Shown here: positions 10,722 to 23,520 of the stretch, piece after piece | Numbering within the stretch: position 1 is the first letter of the stretch | Layout: every line of letters starts with the position of its first letter | DNA from: Metasolibacillus sp. | Lineage (GTDB): Bacteria > Bacillota > Bacilli > Bacillales_A > Planococcaceae | NCBI RefSeq assembly: GCF_025291715.1 | Contig: NZ_JAMBIZ010000011.1 | Span: 1-64,000 of the forward strand | Length of the DNA stretch: 64,000 nt | Direction: 5' to 3' | Notes under the pieces: model-generated | What the model saw: the letters and a program-made list of their open reading frames with translations, nothing else | Databases searched by the model: none | Told to the model about the DNA's origin: nothing | Made by a program: the position numbers and the translations under genes

Positions 10722-11225
10722 TTATCCTAATAATTCTTCCACTGATTTACCGCGAAGTTTTGCAACGTCCTCAGCTTGTTTTAATTCAGTTAAACCTGCA
10801 ATAGTTGCACGCACCATGTTAATTGGTGTGTTTGAACCTAGAGATTTTGAAAGAATATCAGTAATACCAGCTAACTCTAATACAGCACGTACTGGACCAC
10901 CAGCGATAACCCCTGTACCTGGAGCAGCAGGTTTAATTAACACTTTACCTGCACCGAAGCGACCTTGCACTAAGTGTGGAGTAGTTCCACCTACGCGTGG
11001 TACTTCGATTAAGTTTTTCTTCGCGTCTTCAACAGCTTTACGGATAGCGTCTGGCACCTCTTGAGCTTTACCAGTACCGAATCCTACATGGCCGTTCTTG
11101 TCTCCAACAACAACTAATGCTGTGAAGCGGAAGCGACGTCCACCTTTAACAACTTTCGCTACGCGGTTAATTGTAACTACGCGTTCTTCAAGTTGTTCTA
11201 ATTTGTTTGCGTCAATGCGACTCAT
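10722..11225 (-). CDS. rpsE: 30S ribosomal protein S5
   Basis: S5 (167 aa) contributes to decoding fidelity. The spectinomycin-pocket loop VKGGRRFRF is wild type. The N-terminal dsRNA-binding-like domain and the C-terminal domain with [16 protein letters not shown] are complete. Confidence 0.98.
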   Translation of the reverse strand: MSRIDANKLEQLEERVVTINRVAKVVKGGRRFRFTALVVVGDKNGHVGFGTGKAQEVPDAIRKAVEDAKKNLIEVPRVGGTTPHLVQGRFGAGKVLIKPAAPGTGVIAGGPVRAVLELAGITDILSKSLGSNTPINMVRATIAGLTELKQAEDVAKLRGKSVEELLG

Positions 11226-11246
11226 GAAGTATGTCCCTCCTTCTTA

Positions 11247-11606
11247 TTAAAATTCTAAGCCGTTTTCACGTGCAGCTTCAGCTAAAGCTTTTACACGTCC
11301 ATGATATAAGTAACCACCACGGTCAAATACAATTGTAGTAATATTTTTTTCCGCAGCGCGTTTTGCGATTGTTTCACCGATTTTAGCAGCTGCTTCAACG
11401 TTAGATCCGCTACCCTCGAAAGCTTTTTCTTGTGTATTAGCAGATACTAAAGTTACACCAGCTACGTCATCAATTAATTGTGCGTAAATGTTCTTGTTTG
11501 AACGGAATACGTTTAAGCGTGGACGCTCAGCAGTACCCGTAATTTTTGAACGTACACGTGCATGACGTTTTTTACGAACTTGATTTTTATCTTGTTTCGT
11601 AATCAC
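11247..11606 (-). CDS. rplR: 50S ribosomal protein L18
   Basis: L18 (119 aa) binds 5S rRNA. The start chosen is a GTG (MITKQDKNQ...), since AAAGGAG lies 8 bases upstream; the longer frame adds three residues beginning inside that [19 protein letters not shown] and [17 protein letters not shown] are diagnostic. Confidence 0.97.
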   Translation of the reverse strand: MITKQDKNQVRKKRHARVRSKITGTAERPRLNVFRSNKNIYAQLIDDVAGVTLVSANTQEKAFEGSGSNVEAAAKIGETIAKRAAEKNITTIVFDRGGYLYHGRVKALAEAARENGLEF

Positions 11607-11639
11607 AGAGGTCACTCCTTTCTAATGCTTTATTTCGCA

Positions 11640-12179
11640 TTATTTACCTGTTTTACCTTCTTTACGACGAACGTATTCGCCTTCATAACGAATTCCTTTG
11701 CCTTTATATGGCTCTGGAGGACGAACATCACGGATGTTAGATGCTAATGCACCAACACGCTCTTTATTAATACCTTTAACGATGATTTTCGTGTTTGAAG
11801 GAACTTCAATTTCTAAACCTTGTTCAGGTGTAAACTCTACTGGATGAGAGTAACCTACGTTAAGTACAAGTTTGCTACCTTGCAATTGAGCACGGTAACC
11901 TACCCCGATAAGTTCTAGAGAGCGAGAGAAACCTTCAGAAACACCAGTTACCATGTTAGCTAACAAAGCACGAGTTGTACCGTGAATTGTGCGGTGTTCT
12001 TTTGATTCAGAAGGGCGAACAACAGTAATGATGTTGCCTTCTTGCTCGATTTTCATATCTTGATTGAATTGACGAACTAGTTCGCCTTTTGGTCCTTTTA
12101 CTGTAACAGTGTTGTCAGCAGCGACTTCAACTGTTACACCAGCAGGTACCTCGATAAGTTTTTTACCTACGCGAGACAT
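11640..12179 (-). CDS. rplF: 50S ribosomal protein L6
   Basis: L6 (179 aa) lies near the sarcin-ricin loop and the factor-binding centre. It has two homologous halves; the C-terminal half carries [16 protein letters not shown]. Full length, with an ATG and GGAGG. Confidence 0.98.
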   Translation of the reverse strand: MSRVGKKLIEVPAGVTVEVAADNTVTVKGPKGELVRQFNQDMKIEQEGNIITVVRPSESKEHRTIHGTTRALLANMVTGVSEGFSRSLELIGVGYRAQLQGSKLVLNVGYSHPVEFTPEQGLEIEVPSNTKIIVKGINKERVGALASNIRDVRPPEPYKGKGIRYEGEYVRRKEGKTGK

Positions 12180-12209
12180 TAAGTTGCACCTCCATTCTTT
12201 TGTTACTAA

Positions 12210-12608
12210 TTACCAAACGTATGCTAAGATTTCTCCGCCAACTTGTTTAGCGCGAGCTTCTTTATCAGTTAATAAACCTTGTGAAGTTGATACTAAAGCG
12301 ATACCAAGACCGTTTAATACTTTAGGCACTTCGTTAGTTTTAGCGTATACGCGTAGACCAGGTTTAGAAATACGTTTTAAACCAGTGATTACACGTTCGT
12401 TATCTTTACCGTATTTTAAGAAGATACGGATGATTCCTTGCTTGTTGTCTTCGACATACTCTACGTCACGTACGAAACCTTCACGCTTTAAAATTTCAGC
12501 GATGTCTTTCTTTAAGTTAGAAGCAGGAACTTCTAATTTCTCGTGACGAACCATGTTCGCGTTACGAATACGAGTAAGCATATCTGCAATCGGATCAGTC
12601 ATTGTCAT
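12210..12608 (-). CDS. rpsH: 30S ribosomal protein S8
   Basis: S8 (132 aa) binds the central domain of 16S r[18 protein letters not shown] and the C-terminal [15 protein letters not shown] (S8 signature) are present. AGGAGG lies 9 bases before the ATG. Confidence 0.98.
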   Translation of the reverse strand: MTMTDPIADMLTRIRNANMVRHEKLEVPASNLKKDIAEILKREGFVRDVEYVEDNKQGIIRIFLKYGKDNERVITGLKRISKPGLRVYAKTNEVPKVLNGLGIALVSTSQGLLTDKEARAKQVGGEILAYVW

Positions 12609-12639
12609 GAAAATTTACCTCCTTCCCAAAATTAGGGGA

Positions 12640-12846
<207 letters not shown>

Positions 12847-13386
12847 TTACTTCTGGAACGGCATACCGAATTGTGTCAATAACTCGCGAGCTTCTTCATC
12901 AGAATTCGCAGTCGTTACGATCACGATGTCCATACCGCGTACTTTCGAAACTTTATCGTAATCGATTTCTGGGAAAATTAATTGTTCTTTCACACCTAAA
13001 GTGTAGTTACCGCGTCCGTCAAATGCTTTTTTAGAAACACCGCGGAAGTCACGTACACGTGGTAATGCGATAGAGATTAATTTATCCAAGAATTCATACA
13101 TACGCTCACCGCGTAATGTAACTTTAGCACCGATAGGCATACCTTCACGTAAACGGAAACCTGCAATCGATTTTTTCGCTTTTGTTACAACTGGTTTTTG
13201 ACCAGTGATAGTTGCTAATTCTTCTACAGCAGCGTCTAATGCTTTAGAGTTTTGTACAGCGTCACCAACACCCATGTTAATAACGATTTTCTCCACTTTC
13301 GGCACTTGCATTACTGATTTATATTCAAACTTGCTCACTAGAGCAGGTGAAACTTCATTTACAAATTTTTCTTTTAGGCGGCTCAT
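12847..13386 (-). CDS. rplE: 50S ribosomal protein L5
   Basis: L5 (179 aa) binds 5S rRNA in the central protuberance. [29 protein letters not shown] and LPRVRDFRG are visible. It follows rplX by 28 bases. Confidence 0.98.
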   Translation of the reverse strand: MSRLKEKFVNEVSPALVSKFEYKSVMQVPKVEKIVINMGVGDAVQNSKALDAAVEELATITGQKPVVTKAKKSIAGFRLREGMPIGAKVTLRGERMYEFLDKLISIALPRVRDFRGVSKKAFDGRGNYTLGVKEQLIFPEIDYDKVSKVRGMDIVIVTTANSDEEARELLTQFGMPFQK

Positions 13387-13414
13387 GTTCGTACCTCCTT
13401 TCTCGTTTTACTTA

Positions 13415-13723
13415 TTAGTCGATTACTACACCTGATTTTTTTGCAACACGAACTTTTTTACCGTTTTCGATTTTATAACCTACACGAGTCGGCTCGCCAG
13501 ATTTAGGATCGATTAGCATTACGTTCGATACGTGGATTGCAGCTTCTTGAGATACAATACCACCTTGTGGGTTTAACTGGTTAGGTTTGATATGCTTTTT
13601 AACGATATTAACGCCTTCAACAAGAACGCGGTCTTGTTTTGGGAAAGCAGCTAAGATAACGCCTTCTTTACCTTTATCTTTACCAGTAATAACTTTTACT
13701 TTGTCGCCCTTTTTTACATGCAT
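13415..13723 (-). CDS. rplX: 50S ribosomal protein L24
   Basis: L24 (102 aa) initiates 50S assembly and contains an N-terminal KOW motif ([19 protein letters not shown]). The ATG of MHVKKGDK is chosen: it has AGGAGGTG upstream and gives the usual family length; the 11 extra residues of the longer frame include this RBS. Confidence 0.97.
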   Translation of the reverse strand: MHVKKGDKVKVITGKDKGKEGVILAAFPKQDRVLVEGVNIVKKHIKPNQLNPQGGIVSQEAAIHVSNVMLIDPKSGEPTRVGYKIENGKKVRVAKKSGVVID

Positions 13724-13761
13724 TGTGTGTCGCACCTCCTTGATTGGTACTGTCATGAAAA

Positions 13762-14130
13762 TTAAAGAACTTCTGGAGCTAGAGAAACGATTTTCATGAA
13801 GTTGCTGTCACGTAATTCACGTGCAACAGGTCCGAAAATACGAGTTCCGCGTGGTGACTTATCATCTCTGATAATAACGCAAGCATTTTCATCAAATTTA
13901 ATGTAAGTACCATCTTTACGACGAACGCCAGATTTTGTGCGAACGATAACAGCCTTAACAACGTCACCTTTCTTGACAACGCCACCTGGTGTTGCTTTCT
14001 TAACTGTACATACGACGATATCGCCGATGTTAGCAGTTTTACGTCCAGAACCACCAAGTACTTTAATAGTTAAAACTTCACGTGCACCTGAGTTGTCAGC
14101 AACTTTCATACGACTTTCTTGTTGGATCAC
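13762..14130 (-). CDS. rplN: 50S ribosomal protein L14
   Basis: L14 (122 aa) forms an intersubunit bridge. It starts with GTG ([19 protein letters not shown]) after GGGAGGT. The L14 signature [19 protein letters not shown] and the terminal [12 protein letters not shown] are complete. Confidence 0.98.
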   Translation of the reverse strand: MIQQESRMKVADNSGAREVLTIKVLGGSGRKTANIGDIVVCTVKKATPGGVVKKGDVVKAVIVRTKSGVRRKDGTYIKFDENACVIIRDDKSPRGTRIFGPVARELRDSNFMKIVSLAPEVL

Positions 14131-14174
14131 TTAGGTTACCTCCCTTCGGAACTTTATATTTTCCGAAATAGTTA

Positions 14175-14438
14175 TTAGATAATAACCGCTTTTTCTACAA
14201 CTTCCACTAGACGGAAATGTTTAGTAGCTGATAGCGGGCGAGTTTCCATGATACGTACGATATCACCGATTTTCGCAGTGTTTTGCTCATCATGAGCCTT
14301 AAACTTTTTAGAATACTTTACACGTTTACCGTAAAGCTTGTGCTTTTTGTATGTTTCAACTAAAACAGTAACAGTTTTGTCCATTTTGTCAGAAACAACA
14401 CGGCCTGTGTAAACTTTGCGTTGGTTACGCTCAGTCAT
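14175..14438 (-). CDS. rpsQ: 30S ribosomal protein S17
   Basis: S17 (87 aa) is a primary 16S rRNA-binding OB-fold protein. [19 protein letters not shown] and the S17 signature [16 protein letters not shown] are present. Confidence 0.98.
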   Translation of the reverse strand: MTERNQRKVYTGRVVSDKMDKTVTVLVETYKKHKLYGKRVKYSKKFKAHDEQNTAKIGDIVRIMETRPLSATKHFRLVEVVEKAVII

Positions 14439-14462
14439 GCCAGAAAACCTCCTTTATTCGTA

Positions 14463-15084
<622 letters not shown>

Positions 15085-15086
15085 TA

Positions 15087-15743
15087 TTATTTGCCTCCTT
15101 CCACAGAGTTCTTTTTAGTAGGAAGGACTTCACCACGGTAGATCCAAACTTTAACGCCTAATTTACCGTAAGTTGTATCAGCTTCAGCGTGTGCATAATC
15201 GATGTCAGCACGTAATGTGTGAAGTGGAACAGTTCCTTCGCTATAATGTTCAGCACGCGCGATATCAGCGCCACCTAAACGACCAGATACTTGTGTTTTA
15301 ATACCTTTTGCACCAGCGCGAATTGTGCGTTGGATTGCTTGTTTTTGAGCACGACGGAATGATACGCGGTTCTCAAGTTGACGAGCGATGTTTTCTGCTA
15401 CTAAGCGAGCATCAAGATCAGCACGTTTAATTTCTACGATATTAATGTGAACGCGTTTACCAGTTACATCGCTTAAGTATTTACGTAAGTTTTCAACTTC
15501 CGTACCGCCTTTACCGATTACCATACCTGGCTTCGCAGTGTGAATTGTAATGTTTACGCGATTTGCAGCGCGCTCGATTTCTACTTTAGATACAGATGCA
15601 TCTTTTAATGTAGATTCGATATGTTTACGAACTTTGATATCTTCGTGTAAAAGAGTAGCATAGTCTTTCTCAGCGAACCATTTTGATTCCCAGTCACGAA
15701 TAATACCAACTCGTAGTCCTATTGGATGTACTTTTTGACCCAC
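15087..15743 (-). CDS. rpsC: 30S ribosomal protein S3
   Basis: S3 (218 aa) lines the mRNA entry channel. It starts with GTG ([13 protein letters not shown]) behind a strong GGAGGG. The KH domain [14 protein letters not shown] and the C-terminal domain with [12 protein letters not shown] are complete. Confidence 0.98.
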   Translation of the reverse strand: MGQKVHPIGLRVGIIRDWESKWFAEKDYATLLHEDIKVRKHIESTLKDASVSKVEIERAANRVNITIHTAKPGMVIGKGGTEVENLRKYLSDVTGKRVHINIVEIKRADLDARLVAENIARQLENRVSFRRAQKQAIQRTIRAGAKGIKTQVSGRLGGADIARAEHYSEGTVPLHTLRADIDYAHAEADTTYGKLGVKVWIYRGEVLPTKKNSVEGGK

Positions 15744-15746
15744 GGA

Positions 15747-16091
15747 TTAACCCTCCTTCTTCTCTGATACCACAACTGTAATGTGGCTTGTGCGTTTGTT
15801 AATTGCGCTTGCACGTCCTTGAGCACGTGGACGGAAACGTTTTAATGTTGGACCTTCATCTACAAAGATTTCAGATACAACTAAGTTATTTACATCTAAC
15901 TCATAGTTGTGTTCAGCGTTAGCAACTGCAGATTTTAATACTTTCTCAACGACTGGAGACGCCGCTTTTGGAGTATGACGTAAAATTGCAACTGCTTCAC
16001 CGATTTGCTTGCCTCGGATTAAGTCTACTACTAGACGAACTTTACGAGGAGCGATACGAACTGTACGAGCGATAGCTTTAGCTTGTGTCAT
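15747..16091 (-). CDS. rplV: 50S ribosomal protein L22
   Basis: L22 (114 aa) lines the exit tunnel. The beta-hairpin [20 protein letters not shown] shows no macrolide-resistance deletion or duplication. It ends 3 bases before the rpsC start region. Confidence 0.98.
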   Translation of the reverse strand: MTQAKAIARTVRIAPRKVRLVVDLIRGKQIGEAVAILRHTPKAASPVVEKVLKSAVANAEHNYELDVNNLVVSEIFVDEGPTLKRFRPRAQGRASAINKRTSHITVVVSEKKEG

Positions 16092-16113
16092 TAGGATTTA
16101 CCTCCTCTCAAAA

Positions 16114-16392
16114 TTAGCGTCTTGTTTTCTTATCATCTGCACCGTGACCTTTGTAAGTACGTGTAGGTGCGAACTCGCCTAATTTATGACCTACCATATC
16201 TTCTGTCACATATACAGGAACGTGTTTACGTCCATCATATACAGCGATTGTTAAACCGATGAAGTTCGGGAAGATAGTAGAACGGCGAGACCAAGTTTTA
16301 ATTACTTGTTTTTTCTCAGAAGCCTCTTGTACTTCCACCTTTTTCATAAGGTGAGTGTCAACAAAAGGTCCTTTTTTCAAGCTGCGACCCAT
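16114..16392 (-). CDS. rpsS: 30S ribosomal protein S19
   Basis: S19 (92 aa) forms a complex with S13 in the 30S head. [12 protein letters not shown] and [17 protein letters not shown] are diagnostic. It follows rplB after a 60-base gap. Confidence 0.98.
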   Translation of the reverse strand: MGRSLKKGPFVDTHLMKKVEVQEASEKKQVIKTWSRRSTIFPNFIGLTIAVYDGRKHVPVYVTEDMVGHKLGEFAPTRTYKGHGADDKKTRR

Positions 16393-16452
16393 TTAGGAAC
16401 CTCCCTCCGTGATCCCACCACGGTTCTTCTAGCGAACCGTAGCCTAATCACA

Positions 16453-17283
16453 TTATTTTTTACGTCCACGAATGATGAATTTAGAAGATTTGTTTTTCTT
16501 CTTACGTGTTTTATAACCAAGAGCTGGTTTACCCCATGGTGTCATTGGAGATTTACGTCCGATTGGAGAACGTCCTTCACCACCACCGTGTGGGTGATCG
16601 TTAGGGTTCATTACAGAACCACGTACAGTTGGGCGTTTACCTAACCAACGAGAACGACCAGCTTTACCAATGTGGATAAGTTCATGTTGTTCATTACCAA
16701 CTTGACCTACTGTTGCACGGCAAGTAGCTAATACTAAACGAACCTCACCAGATTGAAGACGGATAATTACGTATTTATCTTCACGTCCAAGTACTTGTGC
16801 TGAAGTACCAGCAGAACGTACTAATTGTCCACCTTTACCAGGTTTTAACTCGATGTTATGGATTGTTGTACCCATCGGAATGTTTGCTAATGGTAATGCG
16901 TTACCTACTTTAATATCTGCGTCTGGACCTGAAACGATCGTTTGACCTACTTCAAGACCTTTCGGAGCTAAGATATAACGTTTTTCACCGTCAGCATAGT
17001 TAATTAATGCGATATTCGCAGAGCGGTTTGGATCATACTCGATTGTAGCAACGCGTCCTGGAATGCCGTCTTTAATACGTTTAAAGTCGATTACGCGGTA
17101 TTGCTTCTTATGACCACCACCGTGATGACGAACAGTAATTTTACCTTGGTTGTTACGACCAGCTTTGCGTTTTTTCGGAGCTAATAAAGACTTTTCAGGC
17201 TTATTAGTAGTGATTTCAGCAAAGTCAGATGACGTCATGTTACGACGACCATTTGAGGTTGGTTTGTACTTTTTAATCGCCAT
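16453..17283 (-). CDS. rplB: 50S ribosomal protein L2
   Basis: L2 (276 aa) is needed for subunit association and peptidyl transfer. The HHGGGHKK motif (about 54-61) and the C-terminal [14 protein letters not shown] loop with the conserved histidine are present. Full length. Confidence 0.98.
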   Translation of the reverse strand: MAIKKYKPTSNGRRNMTSSDFAEITTNKPEKSLLAPKKRKAGRNNQGKITVRHHGGGHKKQYRVIDFKRIKDGIPGRVATIEYDPNRSANIALINYADGEKRYILAPKGLEVGQTIVSGPDADIKVGNALPLANIPMGTTIHNIELKPGKGGQLVRSAGTSAQVLGREDKYVIIRLQSGEVRLVLATCRATVGQVGNEQHELIHIGKAGRSRWLGKRPTVRGSVMNPNDHPHGGGEGRSPIGRKSPMTPWGKPALGYKTRKKKNKSSKFIIRGRKK

Positions 17284-17327
17284 TTGTATTCCCTCCTTCT
17301 ATAATTGCTCAGGTATTCACCTGTCTA

Positions 17328-17606
17328 TTAGAATAATTCGATTTCTTTTGAATCAGCAGTTAATTTAACGATTGCCTTACGACGTTTGTTAGTGTAGCCA
17401 CTGTATTTACCAACGCGTTTGAATTTACCTTTGTAGTTCATGATGTTTACTTTATCAACTTCAACACCAAAGATTTCTTCTACTGCGTCTTTAACTTGTG
17501 TTTTGTTAGCGCGAGTGTCTACTTCGAAAGTATACTTTTTCTCTGCCATTAATTCAGAAGAACGCTCAGTAATGACCGGACGTTTAATGATATCACGTGC
17601 TTCCAT
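17328..17606 (-). CDS. rplW: 50S ribosomal protein L23
   Basis: L23 (92 aa) is at the tunnel exit and is the docking site for trigger factor. [16 protein letters not shown] and [15 protein letters not shown] are visible. Its ATG overlaps the rplD stop by one base. Confidence 0.98.
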   Translation of the reverse strand: MEARDIIKRPVITERSSELMAEKKYTFEVDTRANKTQVKDAVEEIFGVEVDKVNIMNYKGKFKRVGKYSGYTNKRRKAIVKLTADSKEIELF

Positions 17607-18229
17607 TATCCAAGCACCTCCTCAACCTTTTCTACTGCAGCTTTTGTGAATACAACTTTGTCATGACCTAAAAGATCAAGAACGTTGATTCCGCTAGCTG
17701 TTAAAACAGTCACGCCTGGGATGTTACGAGCAGATAATGCTACGTTTTCATCTAACTCAGCAGTAACGAATAATGCTTTTGAATTGATTTCTAACGCTTT
17801 TAAAATAGCAGCGAAATCTTTTGTTTTTGGTGCATTTAAAGTTAATGCATCAAGTACTAAGAAGTTTTGTTCTACAACTTTAGCTGATAAAGCTGATTTA
17901 AGAGCTAAGCGGCGAACTTTCTTCGGTAGTTTATATGAATAGCTACGTGGAGTTGGACCGAATACGACACCACCGCCGCGCCATTGTGGAGAGCGGATCG
18001 AACCTTGACGAGCACGACCAGTTCCTTTTTGACGCCATGGCTTACGACCACCACCAGCAACTTCAGAACGGTTTTTTACTTTGTGATTACCTTGACGTAG
18101 AGAAGCACGTTGTGCGATTACTGCGTCGAATAATACAGCTTCGTTTGGCTCGATTCCGAAAATCGCATCGTTCAATTCGATTTCGCCAACTGAAGCGCCT
18201 GTTTGACTAAGTACAGATACCTTTGCCAT
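17606..18229 (-). CDS. rplD: 50S ribosomal protein L4
   Basis: L4 (207 aa) lines the exit tunnel. The loop [20 protein letters not shown] that contacts macrolides is wild type. In E. coli L4 also represses the S10 operon; whether that applies here is unknown. Confidence 0.98.
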   Translation of the reverse strand: MAKVSVLSQTGASVGEIELNDAIFGIEPNEAVLFDAVIAQRASLRQGNHKVKNRSEVAGGGRKPWRQKGTGRARQGSIRSPQWRGGGVVFGPTPRSYSYKLPKKVRRLALKSALSAKVVEQNFLVLDALTLNAPKTKDFAAILKALEINSKALFVTAELDENVALSARNIPGVTVLTASGINVLDLLGHDKVVFTKAAVEKVEEVLG

Positions 18230-18255
18230 TCCTGTTTCCTCCTTTCTTCGAGAAA

Positions 18256-18885
18256 TTATTTAGATTTAACAGCTGTTTTAACTGTTACTAATGATTTTTT
18301 AGAACCAGGAACATTACCTTTTACTAATAGTAGATTACGTTCAGCATCAACCTTAACGATTTCAAGGTTTTGAATTGTTACAACGTTCCCACCCATTTGA
18401 CCAGGTAATTTCTTTTGTTTGAATACGCGGTTCGGAGCAACTGGACCCATTGAACCAGGACGACGGTGGTAACGAGAGCCGTGGGCCATAGGACCACGAG
18501 ATTGTCCGTGGCGTTTAATTACACCTTGGAAACCTTTACCTTTTGAAACACCTGTTACATCAATTACATCGCCTTCTGCGAAAATTTCTACTTTGACTTC
18601 TTGACCAACTTCGTATTCTGCTACGTTTACGTTGCGGAACTCACGAATGAAGCGCTTAGGAGCCGTATTTGCTTTTGCTACGTGACCTTGTTCTGGTTTG
18701 TTTGAAAGCTTAACGCGCTTGTCCTCGAAACCAACTTGGATTGCTTCGTAGCCATCAGTTTCAGCAGTTTTCTTTTGAAGAACTACGTTTGGAGCAGCTT
18801 CGATTACTGTTACTGGGATTAAATCACCGTTCTCAGCGAAAACTTGAGTCATACCGATTTTTCTACCTAAGATTCCTTTAGCCAT
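18256..18885 (-). CDS. rplC: 50S ribosomal protein L3
   Basis: L3 (209 aa) nucleates 50S assembly and approaches the peptidyl-transferase centre. [16 protein letters not shown] and the loop [13 protein letters not shown] are complete. Confidence 0.98.
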   Translation of the reverse strand: MAKGILGRKIGMTQVFAENGDLIPVTVIEAAPNVVLQKKTAETDGYEAIQVGFEDKRVKLSNKPEQGHVAKANTAPKRFIREFRNVNVAEYEVGQEVKVEIFAEGDVIDVTGVSKGKGFQGVIKRHGQSRGPMAHGSRYHRRPGSMGPVAPNRVFKQKKLPGQMGGNVVTIQNLEIVKVDAERNLLLVKGNVPGSKKSLVTVKTAVKSK

Positions 18886-18931
18886 TTGTCACACCTCCTG
18901 TAAATTTTAAAAGTTCTATTTCGTTTTACCA

Positions 18932-19362
<431 letters not shown>

Positions 19363-19368
19363 TTCAAT

Positions 19369-19397
19369 ATTATATACAATACTATCGCAATAAGCAA
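19369..19397 (-). promoter_or_regulatory. SigA-type promoter of the S10-spc-alpha cluster
   Basis: On the minus strand TTGCTT (19392-19397) and a perfect TATAAT (19369-19374) are 17 bases apart, 130 bases upstream of rpsJ. This gives the ribosomal cluster its own promoter downstream of the island. Confidence 0.75.
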
Positions 19398-19614
19398 GTA
19401 GTTTTATAAAAAAATTTGAATGCCTTCAGTTACATACATTTCGCTATATTTATAAGCCGTTGTCTAGTATATAAAATATTTCTCGTCATTGCAAGCGATA
19501 ATTATAGCTTGTTGCCCCTGAATTAATGCTTTTATGTAAAGTATTTTATAAACAAACACTTCTCGTATGATTAAGGCGCATTATTAACAGTTAACACTGC
19601 ATATTCATTCGAAA

Positions 19615-19646
19615 AAATAAGTAGTGGCATATATAGTGCCACTACT
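19615..19646 (-). terminator. terminator of the Bce-type operon
   Basis: GTAGTGGCA (19621-19629) and TGCCACTAC (19636-19644) form a perfect 9-bp stem, followed on the minus strand by TTATTTTTTCG. It is 22 bases past the permease stop and insulates the S10 promoter. Confidence 0.85.
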
Positions 19647-19667
19647 CTCTTCCTATTTAATAGTTAC

Positions 19668-21662
19668 TCATAGACAACCTTTGATCGTCTTTCGATAGTA
19701 TTGAATCGATAGCAGCATAAACACCGCATACATTAACACATACAGCCCCATCATAATAAGCATCGGCGCTACTAGCTCTGTGCCAAATAAAAACCACCCA
19801 GACTTTACCGCAAAATAGCTATGCAATAAACCAATCAATAGGGGCACACCGAAATTAAATGCTTGCTTCCAAACAATGCCCTTTAAAACATCCTGCTCAG
19901 AAAAGCCAATTTTTCTTAAAATCGTGTAACTCGCCTGCTCCTCATCTGCTTCAGCAATCTGCTTGAAATATAAAATACTACCTGTTGTTAATAAAAAGGC
20001 TAGTCCTAAAAATGCTGCAATAAAAATCGTCATTCCGAAAATGCTCATATACACTTGCCGCTCCTGCTTATATGAATTTTGCTTTAAGATAATTTGATCT
20101 TCACCCTCACCATAAACAGCTCGTATATCAGCTCCTGATTGCACATATAGCTCTTCAGCCAACGCTACATCGCTTTTGTTCTCTAAAAAGACTAGCGTTT
20201 GTGGCATATACTTGCGCTCACCGTAAAATTTTTTATACTCCGCATACTTTGCATCTGACACTACAAGCACTGCGCAAATCACTAGGTTGCTCCCATTTTG
20301 TACAAGGGTGCTTTCTTGGCGCACATCAACAATCTTTAATCTATCTTTTAAGCGATTTCCTAATGTTTCAATCGTTACTTCGATTTCCCCTTGTTTATTC
20401 ATTGCATACATCGAAGTGACTCCATCTGTCATATTCGTTAAAATTGCCTCATCCTCTGCTAACTCGACTTTTCCATGTACTTGCTCATAAAAAGATTGCG
20501 AAACCACCTGTTTCATGCCAGATTCTGCATAAAAAATCTGATTGGCATCATTAGGATTTTTTAATAAGCGAGCCACATCAAATTCTGCATTCATATCCTC
20601 ATATGTTATGGCACGATAGTCAATGTTTTGCTTATCTAACAACGTTAAAAATGCAGGTCCTTTCTCCGTTAGAAGCACATAATCAGCTGGTACGGCATTC
20701 CTTACTCCTTGCTCTGCTGAATAATAGGAAATATAGGCAAGCGTTGAAATAGCAAGCGAAACTGCTGTTAATACAGTAATTAGCGTTAGTGATTTCGCAT
20801 TGCCTTTCATCCGATGCATAATCGGCGTTACCGCTAACACATCCGTCGTAGTTAAATGACCATTCTTCATTAACCGACGTAAATTGAAGACAAAGGCAAC
20901 AGAATAGCGGAAAACTAAAAATGCTCCACCAATGGTTAATGCTAAAATAACTATCATGCGTTTTAATAATATATTCACATCATTAGTCGTAAATAAGTGT
21001 GTGGACTCATAGTAACCGTAACCAATGAAGATAATTCCAAGCGCTCCAACAAACATTTGCCACATACTAAAGCGTTTCACACGCTCCTCTGTTTGTTTAG
21101 AAGCTGTAAAAAGTGATAATAGTGAGACACGTCGAATCATCCAACTAAGCTGCGCTAAAATGATCAAAAGCATCACGCTGAATAGCATGAGCGTTTGTAT
21201 AATCGCTTGTGTGTTAAATGTTAGTTTAATTAAAATGTCTTGCCCAATCACCTTCATTAAAATCATCGTAAAAAATCGCGAGCTTAGAAGCCCTGCTACA
21301 ATACCGATGAAGACCGCACCACTAAACAATATGATGTTTTCAATCGCAATTAAGCGAAAAATAAGCCCCTTTGTCATTCCAATCAGCTGATACATACCGA
21401 TTTCCTTGCTGCGTCTTTTGATAAATAAATGATTCGCATAAAGCACAAAAAACAAAACGATAAAATAAAGTAAATACGATGCTGCCTTGAAACCAGCTGA
21501 TGCTGTTGGGCTACTGGACGCCTGTTTTAGCACTTCTTCATTAAACTGTAGGGTAACAAACGAGAAATAAAGTGTCACACTGAAAATGAGTGAGAGGAAA
21601 TATAAAAAGTAATGACGCATATTTTTTAGCATAGAGCGTGTAAGTAAGCGACTAATCGTCAT
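19668..21662 (-). CDS. BceB-type ABC transporter permease (FtsX family)
   Basis: This 664-aa membrane protein has the Bce layout: TM helices at about 15-35, 55-75, 105-130, 155-175, 205-220, 230-250, 285-305, then a ~210-residue extracellular domain (about 310-515), and three C-terminal helices. The FtsX/MacB core is recognisable, including [12 protein letters not shown]. Such permeases detect and remove peptide antibiotics acting on lipid II-cycle targets and signal to the partner kinase. The start is the ATG behind AGGTGGTG; it overlaps the ATPase gene. The substrate cannot be deduced. Confidence 0.9.
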   Translation of the reverse strand: MTISRLLTRSMLKNMRHYFLYFLSLIFSVTLYFSFVTLQFNEEVLKQASSSPTASAGFKAASYLLYFIVLFFVLYANHLFIKRRSKEIGMYQLIGMTKGLIFRLIAIENIILFSGAVFIGIVAGLLSSRFFTMILMKVIGQDILIKLTFNTQAIIQTLMLFSVMLLIILAQLSWMIRRVSLLSLFTASKQTEERVKRFSMWQMFVGALGIIFIGYGYYESTHLFTTNDVNILLKRMIVILALTIGGAFLVFRYSVAFVFNLRRLMKNGHLTTTDVLAVTPIMHRMKGNAKSLTLITVLTAVSLAISTLAYISYYSAEQGVRNAVPADYVLLTEKGPAFLTLLDKQNIDYRAITYEDMNAEFDVARLLKNPNDANQIFYAESGMKQVVSQSFYEQVHGKVELAEDEAILTNMTDGVTSMYAMNKQGEIEVTIETLGNRLKDRLKIVDVRQESTLVQNGSNLVICAVLVVSDAKYAEYKKFYGERKYMPQTLVFLENKSDVALAEELYVQSGADIRAVYGEGEDQIILKQNSYKQERQVYMSIFGMTIFIAAFLGLAFLLTTGSILYFKQIAEADEEQASYTILRKIGFSEQDVLKGIVWKQAFNFGVPLLIGLLHSYFAVKSGWFLFGTELVAPMLIMMGLYVLMYAVFMLLSIQYYRKTIKGCL

Positions 21663-22413
21663 AGCCATCACCACCTAAAACACTTTGCGTACTTAAAATT
21701 TGCTGAAAAAATTCCTGACGCGTCTTATCGCCTTTATAAAGCTCTGTATAGAGCGCCCCATCCTTTAAAAAAAGTACACGTGAGCAAAAGCTCGCTGCCA
21801 CCGCATCATGTGTCACCATCATAATTGTTACATGGCGTTCTATGTTAATTTGCTCCAAGTTTTTCAAAAGTGCCGTTGCTGATTTCGAGTCAAGTGCTCC
21901 CGTTGGTTCATCTGCAAAAACAATTGACGGGTTTGTAATTAACGCACGCGCCGCAGAAGTACGTTGCTTTTGTCCTCCTGAAATTTCATTGGGATATTTT
22001 GCAATAATATCTTCAATATCCAAAATTTCAACAAGCTCCCGAAAGCGTTGCTCTGCCGCTTTTTGTGGTAGTTTTTTAATCGCCAATGGCAATAAAATAT
22101 TTTCCTTCACCGTCAGCGTATCGAGCAAATTATAATCTTGAAAAATAAAACCAAGCGCATCTCGCCTAAAGGCCGCTAGCTCACGCTCCTTCATTTGCTG
22201 CAAAACCTGCCCATTAATTTCAACCATCCCTTCTGTTACCCGGTCAATTGAGCACAGCACATTGAGTAAAGTTGTTTTCCCTGAACCAGAAGGTCCCATA
22301 ATGCCAACAAACTCCCCTTTGCTCACTTCTAAATCGATGCCTTTCAATACTTCGACTGTTGTTAAACGCTTACCATATGTTTTACGGACTTTACGAGCCG
22401 TTAAAATGTTCAT
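21652..22413 (-). CDS. BceA-type ABC transporter ATPase
   Basis: This 253-aa ATPase has Walker [10 protein letters not shown] (40-48), signature SGGQKQR and Walker [13 protein letters not shown], the MacB/LolD/BceA subclass. It overlaps the permease gene by 11 bases, so they act together. A probable regulated promoter lies in the 102 bases upstream. In characterised Bce systems this pair gives resistance to bacitracin, nisin or similar peptides. Confidence 0.93.
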   Translation of the reverse strand: MNILTARKVRKTYGKRLTTVEVLKGIDLEVSKGEFVGIMGPSGSGKTTLLNVLCSIDRVTEGMVEINGQVLQQMKERELAAFRRDALGFIFQDYNLLDTLTVKENILLPLAIKKLPQKAAEQRFRELVEILDIEDIIAKYPNEISGGQKQRTSAARALITNPSIVFADEPTGALDSKSATALLKNLEQINIERHVTIMMVTHDAVAASFCSRVLFLKDGALYTELYKGDKTRQEFFQQILSTQSVLGGDGYDD

Positions 22414-22445
22414 CCTTTATGCCCCCTGCTTCTTTATGTATTTTT

Positions 22446-22525
22446 ATTGTACAGTGGATGCAAGTAGAAATCGTTCGTTTTACGTGACAATAATAAACGG
22501 TATGTGACAATGTCGTCACATACCG
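22446..22525 (-). promoter_or_regulatory. regulatory region upstream of the Bce transporter genes
   Basis: A perfect 11-base inverted repeat, CGGTATGTGAC (22498-22508) and GTCACATACCG (22515-22525), overlaps the kinase stop codon. Downstream on the minus strand are TGTCACG and a TACAAT -10 (22446-22451) without a good -35 box, the pattern of an activator-dependent promoter. The palindrome could be the BceR-like operator, or a terminator of the kinase gene, as TTTATTATT follows. Confidence 0.5.
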
Positions 22526-23520
22526 AATGTTTGTACATATTCGTTTTCTATAGGAAATTGTAATACAACGGTTGTTCCTTTCCCATATATCGAATCAACA
22601 TATAATTGAATTCCTAAAGCTGTCGCAGCACGCTTCGCTAAATAAAGCCCCATCCCTGTAGCCACATTCGTTTCTCTACCAATTGTACCCGTATAGGATT
22701 TTTTGAAAATGCGTGGCAAGTCTTCTGCACGAATTCCTTGTCCTACATCCTTGATTTTGAGCAAGGCATGTCCTTGTGCATCATATGCAACGCTCACGAC
22801 AATCTCACTATGGTGCGGACTATACTTGATGGCATTCGATAGTATCTGTCGTAAAATAAACCCCAGCCACTTGGCATCTGTCAAAACGACTTCCTCTAGC
22901 TCATCTATTTGGAATCCAATTCCCTTTTCCATACACCACGTTTGGAATTCACGTATTTCTTTAAAAACGATTGACCGTAATTGCACCTGTTCAAGCCGGT
23001 TATCCTCTGCTAATGTTTGCAATCGCGTTTGATGCAATTGTTGATCAACTAATAAATGTAGGCGTAGCCATTCTTGCTCCAGTCGATTACGCGCTTTATA
23101 ATCCTCTAGCTGTTCAATCATTAATTTCATCGCGGTGAGTGGTGCTTTAATTTCATGCACCCATGCTAACAGCTCATCCTGTTCTTCCTCTTTGTCAAAT
23201 TTAATTTTTTGGACAAGTTGTACTTGTCTTTGCTTTTGTTCTTCATACAGTTCAATTACTTGTCGCGTATAAAAATCCCAACGAGCACCTTCAACATTCT
23301 GTAGTAAATTTTGATGAAGGAGTTGCTTCAAGCTAGGTCTTTCCCAATAATAACGAGCTGTTAAAAATATGATGAGCACTAGGATAGCTATACTATTTAA
23401 ATAACTAACAGATATAGAGGCAAATCCGATATCAAGCATACAAATGACATTCCATATGAAAAGCATTCCCATAAAAAAACTAATCCACAGCATATGTTGC
23501 CTTAAAAAAAGTTGAATCAT
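22516..23520 (-). CDS. BceS-type intramembrane-sensing histidine kinase
   Basis: The 334-aa kinase has two N-terminal TM helices (about 12-30 and 39-57) with almost no extracellular loop, the hallmark of BceS-like kinases that sense through the transporter. The phosphoacceptor is His122 in WVHEIKAPLTA; the N box (RQILSNAIKYS), G1 (KDVGQGI) and G2 (GMGLYLAK) follow. It overlaps the regulator gene by 4 bases. Confidence 0.92.
   Translation of the reverse strand: MIQLFLRQHMLWISFFMGMLFIWNVICMLDIGFASISVSYLNSIAILVLIIFLTARYYWERPSLKQLLHQNLLQNVEGARWDFYTRQVIELYEEQKQRQVQLVQKIKFDKEEEQDELLAWVHEIKAPLTAMKLMIEQLEDYKARNRLEQEWLRLHLLVDQQLHQTRLQTLAEDNRLEQVQLRSIVFKEIREFQTWCMEKGIGFQIDELEEVVLTDAKWLGFILRQILSNAIKYSPHHSEIVVSVAYDAQGHALLKIKDVGQGIRAEDLPRIFKKSYTGTIGRETNVATGMGLYLAKRAATALGIQLYVDSIYGKGTTVVLQFPIENEYVQTFGM

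Noticed and set aside
12109-12546. 145-codon plus-strand frame
   Set aside because: Spans the rplF-rpsH border antisense to both; a shadow of ribosomal protein codons.
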